A stretch of DNA of 64,000 nt from Nocardia sp. NBC_00565 (GCF_036345915.1 NZ_CP107785.1:62001-126000), one strand, 5' to 3'; shown: positions 23,459-32,117, counted from the stretch's first letter. Notes: a model not told the origin generated them from the sequence alone. Numbers and translations: made by a program.

Positions 23459-25123
23459 CTACGTCGCCTGTGCGAGCCAGCGAGCCAACTCCACCGGCTC
23501 CGGATCGACGGAGCCGAGCAGGGTGGCCTGCCGATAGCTGCCGGCGACCACCTCGGGGATGGTACGCAGGGAATGTCGTGCGGGGTCGTGCGGGGGAACG
23601 GACAGCGCCAATCCGGCCCAGGCGTCGAGGTCGTCCGGATCGCGATGGATCCGATCGGCATAGGCATCGCGGGCCTGCTCGTAGCTGCCCAGCGCACACA
23701 GCAGGTCGGCGTCGGCGTCGGTTCCCGGCCGCAGGGTGCCCGCCATCCGGCAATACATCAGTTGCGTGCGAACGGCGCTGATCTCCCGCGGTTGCGGCGT
23801 TCGTTGGACCAGGCTGTCGACGGGAGGCAGGTCTGGTTGTTCCTGCGCGAGCCATGCCGCGGCGATCTGGGTAGCGGCATGGGGATCGACGGCGAAATTC
23901 CGCAGGCGCCACGACACCGCGTGGTCCAGCGTGATGCGCTCGGCAAGCTCGGCCGCTGCCACCTGAACCGGCTCCTTGCGGAGCCGGTTCAGCTCAGCCG
24001 CGAGCGCCTCGACAAAAGCTCGTCCGACGTCGGTGAACGCCGGATCGCCGACGATACCTTGGCATGCCTGCCAGGTGTCGTCGCGCCAGCGAGCGAATTC
24101 GGTATCGGCGCGCAGGGCATTTTCATGCGCGGTGGTCCGGTGGGTGCCCCAGAACTGGGCGACGCCCAGATGCGCGTACACGCCTTGCAGAAGAGCGCCT
24201 AGCGGGCGGGGGTCGCCCCGCCACGGGGCGTAGTGGGCCGCTTCGTCGTTCTTGGTGTAGAGCACCGCAATATCCAGTGCCGCAGCCAGTTTCGCGTGCT
24301 GGAATTCGTGCACGAGGGTGACCGCGGCCGATGCCGGATCCTCGGGGAATGACATATACACCGCGCCGAACATGCCGTCGATCGTGCAACTGGTCGCATC
24401 GCCGTTCGGCTCTGCGGGGATCGGGACGATCGTTCGCAGACCGGCGGCGAGAGCTGCCGCGTGGCCGGGCCGTTCGGCCTCGAGCAGCCGCCAACCGGCC
24501 CCGATCGCCTGCTGCCAGTCATCGAGTGAGTGGCTGCGGAAGATCTCCGGCGCACCGTAGACGTCAGCGAGTGGGCCGTCGGTGGCCAGCGTGAGGTTCA
24601 GGTGGGCTGTGTGGCCGACCGCGATGCGTGGCAGCGGTTGCCACGACGCGGTTGGTGTCGTCAGATCATCGGGCAGTTCGACCACCACGCCTGCGGCGGT
24701 CGTGGACACCGCGGTCCGGCCGTCCTGGACATCGACATGGATCGTCGCGCTCTCGCGGTGGAATCTGTTGCTGGAGAGTGGAAACCGAATAGTGCCCAAG
24801 GTCGGCAGGGTCACTTCGCCGTGGCGCAGGTCCACACCGACGGTTGCTGGTACTCGGGCGGCGATGGCGGCCGCCGCGGCCAGTGGGCCGGTGTCGCGGC
24901 GGGCACCGGCCACGATCCCCGGGTCGAGCAGCAACCCTCGGAACACCTGTGGCGCGGTGGACTGTACCTCGGTCAGTAGCGTGAGATTGGCACGGGACTG
25001 CCGCTTGGCGAGCGCGGCGATCTGTACCAGGTGCTTGCCGAGTTGTGCCTTGGCCAGCAGCTGGACCAAGTCGACGTCATCGGGTGCGGTGGCGAGCCGG
25101 ACCACGAGGTTCTCGACATCCAT
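23459..25123 (-). CDS. HEXXH-motif protein of the FxSxx RiPP system
   Basis: 554 aa. The metal motif is at 272-276 (VTLVHEFQHAKLAAALD), within a conserved stretch that starts with GAVYMSFPEDP. In related clusters this region is either a separate protein or the C-terminal part of the radical SAM enzyme, and is annotated as a HEXXH putative peptide-modification protein. Its reaction is not established; leader proteolysis or a second modification are the common proposals. ATG lies 3 bp after the maturase stop, so the two are translated together. The all-helical C-terminal third (DADADLLCALGSYEQARDAY) has TPR character. Confidence 0.8.
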   Translation of the reverse strand: MDVENLVVRLATAPDDVDLVQLLAKAQLGKHLVQIAALAKRQSRANLTLLTEVQSTAPQVFRGLLLDPGIVAGARRDTGPLAAAAAIAARVPATVGVDLRHGEVTLPTLGTIRFPLSSNRFHRESATIHVDVQDGRTAVSTTAAGVVVELPDDLTTPTASWQPLPRIAVGHTAHLNLTLATDGPLADVYGAPEIFRSHSLDDWQQAIGAGWRLLEAERPGHAAALAAGLRTIVPIPAEPNGDATSCTIDGMFGAVYMSFPEDPASAAVTLVHEFQHAKLAAALDIAVLYTKNDEAAHYAPWRGDPRPLGALLQGVYAHLGVAQFWGTHRTTAHENALRADTEFARWRDDTWQACQGIVGDPAFTDVGRAFVEALAAELNRLRKEPVQVAAAELAERITLDHAVSWRLRNFAVDPHAATQIAAAWLAQEQPDLPPVDSLVQRTPQPREISAVRTQLMYCRMAGTLRPGTDADADLLCALGSYEQARDAYADRIHRDPDDLDAWAGLALSVPPHDPARHSLRTIPEVVAGSYRQATLLGSVDPEPVELARWLAQAT

Positions 25124-25126
25124 ATC

Positions 25127-26368
25127 TCACGCCTTTCCGATGGTCGCAAGGTCCGCCCGCATCCGGGCGGCCACATGGTCGAGGAAGGTCATCAGGTCGC
25201 CGCAGTAGACCGAGGGATTAAGGAATCCGCTGCCGGATCGATAGCGGTGCGAATAGTGTCCGCCGCCGCAGGCATCACGCAATCTGCAGTCCTGGCAAGT
25301 CTCGCTGAGCGCCTGGATGCCGATCTGCCGCGCAACCACCCCGGGGTGTGCGAACGCGGCGTCGAGTTCGTCGCGCAGTACATGCAGGCCAGTCCAGGCC
25401 GCGCCTTCGAAGGCCCCCTTCAGCGAATCGACCTGTTCGATGGCTCCGTTGGTTTCGATCACCAGGAACGACAGGGTTCCGGTTCCCAGCTGTTCGGAGG
25501 CGCCTTGGCGGCCCAGCAGCTGGCGGATCGCACTGCGGAACAGTCGAACACCGATTCTGGACTTGCCGAGCCCGTACCAATGATCGAAGGCAGTGTTCAG
25601 CCAATTGCCGTAGCTGGTATCGGAAGTGTCCGCACCTGCTCCGGAGGTGGCTCGGCCAGGGGGTGGGGCGGCCCAGGTGGCGTGCGGGAGGAGGAAGTCG
25701 ATACCGGGCGGGGAGAACGCGGCGAGACTCTCATAGGTGCCGACCGGGTCGTTGCGCAGGTCGATCACGGTGAGTAAACCGTCGAACAGATGCTGATAGC
25801 GGGACGTAGTGAGCAGCTGAAGGCCTCGGACGACGTCGTCATAGCTGCTGTCGCCGCGGCTGTTGCGCCGGTGCCGGTCGTTGGCCACCCGGTCGCCGTC
25901 CACGCTCACCCCGACCCCGATGTCGTGATCGAGCAGCACATTCAGCATCCGCTCCGACAGTAGAGCGCCATTGGTTTGAAGGCCGAGCTTCAGTCGGACG
26001 CCCGGATCCATCGCCGATCGGAATTCCTGTGCCGCCGAGGCGATTCGATCCGGTCCGGCCATTAGTGGCTCACCACCGTGTAGGCCGATCGTGACCGAAT
26101 CCAGGTCGTGCCGCCGGGCGTGGTCGGCAATGCGTTTCGCCGTCACCTTGACGACATCGGGCGACATCGTTTTGGGTTGATTTCGCCAGCTTTGGTCGGC
26201 GAGCTCGTACATGTAGCAATAATCACAGGCCAAATTGCATCGACTGTGAATCTTGACGACGAACTGATCAAATGGAGAAGGGCGCCAACCCGAACCCCTC
26301 AACGCTTCGATGTCCAGGCCTCGGTCCGGCCATTCCGGAATGGGGGGTGAAGAGATGTTTACAGGCAC
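25127..26368 (-). CDS. fxsB: FxsB-type radical SAM/SPASM cyclophane maturase
   Basis: 413 aa. The [4Fe-4S]/SAM motif CNLACDYCYMY has Cys44, Cys48 and Cys51 at the usual spacing, followed by the family signature LHGGEPLMAG. The SPASM-like C-terminus has CQDC, RDAC, then GGGHYSHRYRSGSGFLNPSV before a last Cys, which is characteristic of FxsB. Known members link an aromatic ring carbon of Phe to the beta carbon of a Ser two residues on, making a three-residue cyclophane. GTG 26368 is the start that keeps the family N-terminus (FDQFVVKIHSR). The precursor gene lies 97 bp upstream. Confidence 0.9.
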   Translation of the reverse strand: MPVNISSPPIPEWPDRGLDIEALRGSGWRPSPFDQFVVKIHSRCNLACDYCYMYELADQSWRNQPKTMSPDVVKVTAKRIADHARRHDLDSVTIGLHGGEPLMAGPDRIASAAQEFRSAMDPGVRLKLGLQTNGALLSERMLNVLLDHDIGVGVSVDGDRVANDRHRRNSRGDSSYDDVVRGLQLLTTSRYQHLFDGLLTVIDLRNDPVGTYESLAAFSPPGIDFLLPHATWAAPPPGRATSGAGADTSDTSYGNWLNTAFDHWYGLGKSRIGVRLFRSAIRQLLGRQGASEQLGTGTLSFLVIETNGAIEQVDSLKGAFEGAAWTGLHVLRDELDAAFAHPGVVARQIGIQALSETCQDCRLRDACGGGHYSHRYRSGSGFLNPSVYCGDLMTFLDHVAARMRADLATIGKA

Positions 26369-26424
26369 GATGAAACTCTCATACCAGCGTTGCGGGGATA
26401 TTGGTCAAAGGAACGGAGCTGGGA

Positions 26425-26458
26425 CTGGTGGCCATCTGTCTGCGTGGATGGCCACCAG
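26425..26458. promoter_or_regulatory. stem-loop between precursor and maturase genes
   Basis: CTGGTGGCCATC and GATGGCCACCAG pair perfectly over 12 bp around a 10-nt loop. It lies 8 bases beyond the precursor stop and about 57 bases before the maturase start. Likely a partial terminator or RNA-stabilising structure that makes more precursor than enzyme. Confidence 0.7.
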
Positions 26459-26465
26459 CTGTTGC

Positions 26466-26597
26466 TCAGGGGTGCATGGACGTGAATCGCATGCGGTCCG
26501 GCGGGGTGTCGTCCTCGAGCCGTGCTTCGACGAGCGGGGAGTCCCCGAGCTCGGCGACCTTGTCCAGCGGGAGATCGGCGAATTCCATGAAGCTCAT
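26466..26597 (-). CDS. fxsA: FxSxx-type RiPP precursor peptide, 43 aa
   Basis: ATG 26597 with GGAG nine bases upstream. The leader (MSFMEFADLPLDKVAELGDS, then PLVEARLEDD) has the family's short LPLxxVAxL...PL pattern. The end reads PPDRMRFTSMHP: Phe38-Thr39-Ser40 is the expected Fx-S cyclophane core, but one residue (Pro43) follows where FxSxx-COOH peptides stop, so the tail is FxSxx plus Pro. Directly upstream of the radical SAM gene on the same strand. The assignment rests on position, leader pattern and core motif. Confidence 0.85.
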   Translation of the reverse strand: MSFMEFADLPLDKVAELGDSPLVEARLEDDTPPDRMRFTSMHP

Positions 26598-27181
26598 GAT
26601 TTTTTCTCCAGACAATTATTGATGAATAATTCGTGAATAATCGAAATTTCTGGTCAGGTCAAAGTATCTCCCGTCTGGTGTTGGTGTCCGCCAGCGGTTT
26701 CCTTCTTCTTATGGACTGCCGGAGAGAGTTCGTGGTCGGCTTTAATCGCCGGAAGGGTTAGGTAAGGAACTCGAGTCGCACCCACGTGACGGCGCGGTCG
26801 GCGCACGGCCTCACGCTAATTCGGCATCGAGGATTCGGGAGTGGCGAAAATCTGCTACATAATGCATGAACACCCTTAATCGCCCCTGTCGGCCCGGGAC
26901 TTGACCGCCGGCCGCAGCACGGCGGTTGCTATCACGCAAAGCGTACCCCCAACTAGCGGCACAATCAATAGTGTACCGTCATCTAGTGGTAGGCGTTGTC
27001 TGAACCGGATCTTGTTGCCGGTTGGCGTGTCGGCCCGAGGGGTTTGCGACGGGGTTTGTGTCAACCCTTACGGTCGATGGGCGTGTGCGCTCATCGGGTC
27101 GACTGCCGGGCTCCGCGAGCCAGCGGGGGTTGGCATCCGCTGGTGGGTAGGCGTTGCGAGGCCGGCGGTCCGGTTCCCTGC
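26598..27181. promoter_or_regulatory. A+T-rich upstream region with fxsA promoter candidate
   Basis: On the minus strand TTGACC (26657-26662) and TATTCA (26634-26639) are 17 bp apart. Repeated ATTATTCA units lie between 26615 and 26642. The stretch is far less GC-rich than the neighbours. It also holds a doubtful small ORF (26876-27064). Confidence 0.45.
26876..27064 (-). CDS. doubtful small membrane protein, 62 aa
   Basis: TTG start only. A polar lead (TQTPSQTPRADTPTGNKIRF) is followed by one hydrophobic helix (GTLLIVPLVGGTLCVIATAV) and a charged end. The shape is protein-like, but there is no clear ribosome site and no family. It could be a membrane factor of the RiPP locus or chance. Confidence 0.3.
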   Translation of the reverse strand: MTQTPSQTPRADTPTGNKIRFRQRLPLDDGTLLIVPLVGGTLCVIATAVLRPAVKSRADRGD

Positions 27182-28099
27182 TCAGGTGCTGAGCAGGGTA
27201 TTGAGGTGGTCGCCGTACAGGCGCAACGATTGCGGCTGAAGCATGGCAAAGTGGCCGCAGTCGATCGAATACTTGCGTACACTGCCGGTCGCGTGTTGTT
27301 GCCATCCGCCCGCATCTCGGGCGTCCGACCGGCTCTGCTCGGCGACTATGACGTCAATATCGCCCTCAAATATTCCGGGGGTATGGTTCGCAAGGAGGCG
27401 GTTGTTGAACCTGGAGTTTTCCGCAATCATTGTGAAGAATTTCTCGGATGGTATCAGGCCGGTTAAACCCCGCTGCTCCGCCAATTCTTTGGTCTTGCGG
27501 TATGTGAGTGGCTCGCGCAGCGTGAGAACGTCGATGCCACGGCTTCGCAGATAGTCGCTGAGCACGTCGTGTTCTGCCAGATCGTCCTCGATTTGCGGTT
27601 GCTCGCGTTCGGGGTCGATATATGCATCCAGGACGACAAGGTGATGTACCGAGTGCCCGCGTTCGCCGAGGGCAATGGCAACTTCGTGTGCCACGATGCC
27701 GCCAAAAGACCAGCCCAGCACACTGTATGGTCCCTGCGGGTGAATGTTCTGTAGCAGATCTGCGTATCCGCTTGCCATATGACGGATCGACTCCGGGCGA
27801 ATTTCATCGTCAACTTGTCGAATAGCGATGATCGGGCAGTCGAGGTAGTCGCGGAGGTGTCGATATGGTGAACCCATGCCCCCGCTGGGATGAATGCACA
27901 ACAGGGGTGTTCCTGCCCCTTCTTGGTAGACCTCCACCGGAGTGGACGGCACTCGATTGTCGGGCCCGCTATTCGTAGGTTCCGTAGGCTCTTTCGTTTC
28001 TTGACGCAGGTCGCTCAAAATCTTTCCTCGGGTCATGATGGGTGAATTGCCACTGAGTTGGTCAACTGTATTGCGTTTCCGTGATGAATACTCGATCAC
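27182..28099 (-). CDS. stand-alone thioesterase (NRPS type), 305 aa
   Basis: Alpha/beta hydrolase of the thioesterase family: LLCIHPSGGMGSPYRHLRDY, nucleophile elbow GWSFGGIVAHEVAIALGERG, and the final catalytic His in YSIDCGHFAMLQP. The first 50 residues are a polar extension; ATG about 28036 would drop part of it. No synthetase domains lie nearby. It resembles type I TE domains cut loose and might act on a peptide or acyl carrier elsewhere, or be the remnant of a larger cluster. Less GC-rich than neighbouring core genes, which suggests transfer. Confidence 0.75.
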   Translation of the reverse strand: MIEYSSRKRNTVDQLSGNSPIMTRGKILSDLRQETKEPTEPTNSGPDNRVPSTPVEVYQEGAGTPLLCIHPSGGMGSPYRHLRDYLDCPIIAIRQVDDEIRPESIRHMASGYADLLQNIHPQGPYSVLGWSFGGIVAHEVAIALGERGHSVHHLVVLDAYIDPEREQPQIEDDLAEHDVLSDYLRSRGIDVLTLREPLTYRKTKELAEQRGLTGLIPSEKFFTMIAENSRFNNRLLANHTPGIFEGDIDVIVAEQSRSDARDAGGWQQHATGSVRKYSIDCGHFAMLQPQSLRLYGDHLNTLLST

Positions 28100-28733
28100 G
28101 ATAGATGAATACCCTGGATGCGACTGCCGGACATGGGAACTGGGACCACCGGCGGTGCGACCAGCTGCTGCTACCGCTGGGGTTCGAGCCGACTCGGCAG
28201 TGTCCGCGTGATGCGGTTACGTGCCCGGCCAATTGGTGGATCGTCCCTGTTCGCGCAGCCCCTTCCGGCCGCAGCGGATGTCGGCCACGCGAGGGTGCCG
28301 CCCGGCGAAAGCTGATCATTGTGGTGCGCCAGGCGTGCACCTCCTGCCGGGTTCGGGTCCCTTAGGTTCTTCCCAGCGGCGGGAAGGGTGTGCCGTGGCG
28401 GTGGAACAGCTCACGTCAGCCCGCGCCGTGCCGGAGGTGACCGCCCCTGCAGCACACTCAGGCCCGCCAGAACCAGCGCTCGACACGCCATCGACACCAC
28501 GCCTCGAACGCGGGTCCCCGTGCCCTGCAGTCGAATCCGCCGAAAACAGCTAGCGATACCGCACCAGCCGCACCTTGAGCACCGGCGCCGACAGCCCCCG
28601 CGGCCGATTGGTCGCCCCCCGGCGACCCTGCGGCTGATATCGGACGGCGCCTGCGCGGGAGGCGTGGGCGGGCAGGACCCGGCGCGGGCCTGCTCATGTA
28701 CATGGATATTCGTATGCCACAGGATATTTCGTC
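28100..28733. other. gene-poor stretch
   Basis: No convincing gene. One rightward frame (28105-28365) contains a phrase-like stretch, CPANWWIVPVRAAP, that I cannot place. Others are Arg/Pro-rich noise. Together with the fragment at 28734 it suggests decayed island border DNA. Confidence 0.35.
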
Positions 28734-29045
28734 TTGGCGGTGCTGCGCCTCTCGGCCGGAGTGATCGTGTCCGCCGCTGCGAACATCCAGGACACCCACG
28801 AATCCGCGACCCGCGTCGTCAAGGACATGGGTTCGGTCTATTCGGGATATTCCTACGAGCAACTGGTCGCGGCGTGGGCCGCGATGAGCGCAACGCATAT
28901 GGCGGACCTTGATCTGGCGTGCAAGGTTGTGGCGCGGGTGTTGGAGGTGGCCGCGGAAGTGATCACCGTGGTGAAGGTCGCGGTATTGGCCGAACTGGCC
29001 GCCGCGTGCACGGCCGGTCCGGGGCGCGCTAGTAGCCGATGGTGA
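28734..29045 (+). pseudogene. fragment of a WXG100/type VII substrate-like protein
   Basis: The frame contains VSAAANIQDTHESATRVVKD and later YEQLVAAWAAMSATHMADLD with CKVVARVLEVAAEVITVVKV. This looks to me like the helical N-terminal half of Nocardia WXG100-like or polymorphic-toxin proteins. There is no proper start and the frame runs into the end of the convergent NmrA gene. Remnant status is likely; family assignment is tentative. Confidence 0.4.
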
Positions 29046-29730
29046 AGCGGCGCTGGACGAATCGCGGCAGCTCGACCTCGTCGAGCAGGGCGACGGCGGC
29101 GTCCTCGATCGAGATGCGACTGTGGCCGTCGGTATCGCGGACCGGCTGGTCGCCGCCGACCCGGTAGCGGCCGGTGCGTTCACCGGGTGCGATCAGCTCG
29201 GCCGGGCTGAGATAGGTCCACAGTCGGTTCGAGGTGCGCAGGACGTCGAGGGCGGCGCGGTGGCCGCGGACCGCGGCGGCGTATTCGAGGGGTAGGCCCA
29301 GCTCGCTGAGGGTGTCGGTCAGGAGTTGGTCGTCATCGGCCGTGACCCGGCCCGGCGCGTATTCCAGGCTGCCCGCGCCGCCGACCACGATGAGGCGGGT
29401 GCGCGGGTGGGTGTCGAGTGCGCTCAGCAGCGAGCGTGCGGCGCTCGCGTAGACCGTCGGGTCGGCGATCGATCGGGCGACCGTGTCGTTGAAATCCGTT
29501 GCGGCATTGCCTGGTTGGTAGCAACTGAGCAGGACGTCCATGCCGGGCAGGGCCGCGGCGATGGCTGTGCTGTCGAAGACGTCGAGGCTCTGCCAGGTGA
29601 CATTCGGCTGGGTGCTGGTGATCTGACTGGCGTCCCTGGTGAACGCGGTGACGTGGTGGCCGCGGGCGACGGCCTCGCTGAGTACCCGCTGGCCGATATT
29701 GCCGGTCGCGCCGACGATTCCGATGAACAT
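29029..29730 (-). CDS. NmrA/SDR-type NAD(P)-binding protein, 233 aa
   Basis: Rossmann start IGIVGATGNIGQRVLSEAVA, then HHVTAFTRDASQI and a conserved LIVVGGAGSLEYAPG. Atypical SDR of the NmrA/BlvRB kind: NAD(P)H-dependent reductase or redox sensor. Divergent from a TetR gene, with a palindrome between the two, so probably its regulated partner. Substrate unknown. Confidence 0.8.
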   Translation of the reverse strand: MFIGIVGATGNIGQRVLSEAVARGHHVTAFTRDASQITSTQPNVTWQSLDVFDSTAIAAALPGMDVLLSCYQPGNAATDFNDTVARSIADPTVYASAARSLLSALDTHPRTRLIVVGGAGSLEYAPGRVTADDDQLLTDTLSELGLPLEYAAAVRGHRAALDVLRTSNRLWTYLSPAELIAPGERTGRYRVGGDQPVRDTDGHSRISIEDAAVALLDEVELPRFVQRRFTIGY

Positions 29731-29752
29731 GGTTCTCCTCGATCTGATTGTT

Positions 29753-29777
29753 ACGGCGTGTAGAAACTATACGCCGT
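29753..29777. promoter_or_regulatory. TetR-type operator between nmrA-like and tetR
   Basis: ACGGCGTGTAG-AAA-CTATACGCCGT: 11-bp arms with one mismatch and a 3-bp spacer, 22 bp from the start of the leftward gene and 51 bp from the rightward one. Confidence 0.7.
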
Positions 29778-29828
29778 GAAGTATTTGAGCAACGTCAAGT
29801 TTTCTCACGCCGCTGTACAGTTGCCTCT

Positions 29829-30551
29829 GTGGGCACTGCGACGCCGAGTAGGCGGGAGTTACGACGCGCCGAGACGACCGCGGAGATCAAGCAGGTCGGG
29901 CTGCGGTTGATGGCCGAGGGCGGGCCGGGCGCGATCACGCTGCGGGCGATCGCGCGCGAGATGGGGATGACCGCCAATGCGGTCTACAGCTACTTCCCGA
30001 CGCGCGACGACCTGGTCACCGCGCTGATCAACGATGTGTACTCCGACCTCGCCGATGTGGTCGAAGCCGCCCGCGACGCCCGGCCCGCCACGGATGCGTC
30101 CGGCCGAATCCTCGCGTGGTCCTGCGCATTTCGCGACTGGTCGCTGGGGAATCCGGCCGGGTTCCGCCTCATCTATGGCGATCCGGTGCCCAACTATCAG
30201 CCGCCCGAAGGCGGTGCGGCACCGGACGCGGAGCATCGCGTCTGTGCGGGGCTGACCGGATTGGCCGCGGGTGCTTGGCCGCACGCCGAAAAGCTCTACG
30301 CGGACAGCGGTTTCGAGTGGTCGGACTTCGAACCGAAGCTCGTCGGCGAGGTCAAGGCGGAGTTCCCCGGTCTACCGCCCGCGGCCGTCGCGATAGCGTT
30401 GCGCATCTGGGGCCACCTGCACGGCCTCGTCTCCCTCGAGATCCTCGGCCATCTACGTTCCCAGACAACCGACCCGGCCAAGCTGTACCGCAACGAAATC
30501 GGCCACCTCATCCGCTCCCTCGGCCTGGAACCCCCGAAGCCGGTGGGCTGA
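29829..30551 (+). CDS. TetR-family regulator, 240 aa
   Basis: GTG 29829 start. HTH in residues about 18-65 (AEIKQVGLRLMAEGGPGAIT, then LRAIAREMGMTANAVYSYFP). The ligand domain (FRLIYGDPVPNYQPPEGG region) matches the TetR_C_13/WHG type. Divergent to the NAD(P)-binding protein gene, with the palindrome at 29753 as its probable site. Confidence 0.85.
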   Translation: MGTATPSRRELRRAETTAEIKQVGLRLMAEGGPGAITLRAIAREMGMTANAVYSYFPTRDDLVTALINDVYSDLADVVEAARDARPATDASGRILAWSCAFRDWSLGNPAGFRLIYGDPVPNYQPPEGGAAPDAEHRVCAGLTGLAAGAWPHAEKLYADSGFEWSDFEPKLVGEVKAEFPGLPPAAVAIALRIWGHLHGLVSLEILGHLRSQTTDPAKLYRNEIGHLIRSLGLEPPKPVG

Positions 30552-30660
30552 GCGGGGTGTCGCGCCTAATGCGCGGTGTGCAGCGATACAAGGCGTTTCG
30601 GATCGCACGGGTCGGCGGTTCCGGTCGCGTGCGCCCGGCGGGTGGCTCGCGTGTGGGTCG

Positions 30661-31899
30661 TCAGCTCGCGGCCCGCGTCGTATCCAGGGTTCCGTCGGCC
30701 TGAGTGGCGCGGTCGGATCGGACGGCGCGTTCGGCGAGGGCGGCGAGGAAGGGCAGGCGGGCGTCGCCGAGGGACATGGCGTGATTGCCCAGGTGGTTGG
30801 TGACGAAGGCGACGGATAGGCCGAGGCGGGGGTTGGCGACGGCGCCCGAGCCGCCGATGCCGAAGTGGCCGAAGGTCTGGCGGGTGAGGCGGGTGCCGAC
30901 GATGGCGCGGTGGTAGCCGAGGGCGAAATGCGGTGGGGCGCCGAGGACGTAGTCGTAGCGGCTGTTCGGCGGCATTTCGGCGATGTGGCCGGTGGTCTCG
31001 GGGCGCAGCAGGCGGCGGTTGCCGACCAGGCCGTCGTTGGCGATAGCGCCGTACATCTTGGCCAGCGCGCGAGCGGTGAAAACGCCGTTCCAGCCGGGCA
31101 TCATCGCATCGTAGGGTCGTGTGCCGAGGGTCATATCGGCCCAGCCGTCGTAGATCGCGCCGCGGGCGGAGTCGACCAGTTGGACCGAGGCGAACGGTGC
31201 GATCAGCGTGTCGAACGGGATCTTGGCGACACCCAGGCGGGGCGAGAGCCGGGCCACGCGGTATCGCTGATGTTCGGGCACGCCGAACCAGAAATCGTTG
31301 TCCCCGAGCGGCTCTCGCAGCTCGGTACGGACCAGGTCCAGGAAATCGCGGCCGGTTGCGCGCTGCGCGATCTCGGCGACCAGCGTCCCGAAGGTCAGGC
31401 CGTGATATCCAGAAGCCCGCAGCCGCAACGGGTCCGGTGCGGCGGCGGCCATGGCCGCGGCGACCGCGTCGTGGTCGAGCTGATCGTCCGGATTCGCGAC
31501 CAGACCGCGGGTGCGCTGCAATCCGGCACGATGATTCAGCACATCGCGAATCGTGATGTCGCCCTTGCCGTTCGCGGCGAACTCCGGCCAGTAGGTCGCC
31601 ACCGGTGCGTCCAGGTCGAGGATGCCGCGCTCGATGAGCCGGTGCGCGACTGTTGCGGTGACGCCCTTGCCGGTCGAGTAGGACAGCGCCATGGTGTCGG
31701 CGTGCCAGCGACGGTTCGCATCGGCCCACCCCGCCCAGATATCGAGGACCGGCTCCCCGTGCAGGTACACCGCCAGCCCGCCACCGCCGTGGCTCTTGCG
31801 CCGGAACATCGCGAAGAACTTGGTCGCGACGGCGGTGAACCGGTCATCGATCAGCATATGACCGGGCACGGTAGTGCCCTCGGCGCGCACAGCGGGCAT
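30661..31899 (-). CDS. beta-lactamase-fold esterase (LipP/EstB-like)
   Basis: 412 aa. Serine-hydrolase motif S-x-x-K in MALSYSTGKGVTATVAHRLI, Tyr box candidate near RASGYHGLTFGTLV, and HFGIGGSGAVANPRLGLSVA late in the chain. Members hydrolyse esters rather than beta-lactams. ATG 31899 has AAAGGAG at the right distance. In M. tuberculosis lipP lies next to the tig region (from memory), so this is probably core sequence. The 5' side faces the SDR gene across about 220 bp. Confidence 0.8.
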   Translation of the reverse strand: MPAVRAEGTTVPGHMLIDDRFTAVATKFFAMFRRKSHGGGGLAVYLHGEPVLDIWAGWADANRRWHADTMALSYSTGKGVTATVAHRLIERGILDLDAPVATYWPEFAANGKGDITIRDVLNHRAGLQRTRGLVANPDDQLDHDAVAAAMAAAAPDPLRLRASGYHGLTFGTLVAEIAQRATGRDFLDLVRTELREPLGDNDFWFGVPEHQRYRVARLSPRLGVAKIPFDTLIAPFASVQLVDSARGAIYDGWADMTLGTRPYDAMMPGWNGVFTARALAKMYGAIANDGLVGNRRLLRPETTGHIAEMPPNSRYDYVLGAPPHFALGYHRAIVGTRLTRQTFGHFGIGGSGAVANPRLGLSVAFVTNHLGNHAMSLGDARLPFLAALAERAVRSDRATQADGTLDTTRAAS

Positions 31900-32117
31900 G
31901 GTCAGACTCCTTTGTCTGTCGAACAATGCCGGACAAGCCGACCGCATAACAGTTGCAAGCACCTTGCTAACACTGACTGTAACCGTGTCATCCGCGCCGG
32001 ACAATCGGCCGTTCTGGTCAGCGGACAACCGCGGCCGATCCGGAACTTTGATCACGGCGCGTTCGCCGCGATCGTGAACTCGGAATAGTCCGTGCGCGAG
32101 CGAGGTTGGGCAGTCCC

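Larger units (their letters stand above)
16381..29000. mobile_element. possible older island next to the tRNA-Pro site
   Basis: An integrase relic abuts the tRNA fragment, followed by accessory genes (decarboxylase, AraC, RiPP cluster), long gene-poor stretches and gene fragments. Core-like genes resume at about 29029. No second att copy was found, so the right border is a guess. Confidence 0.35.
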
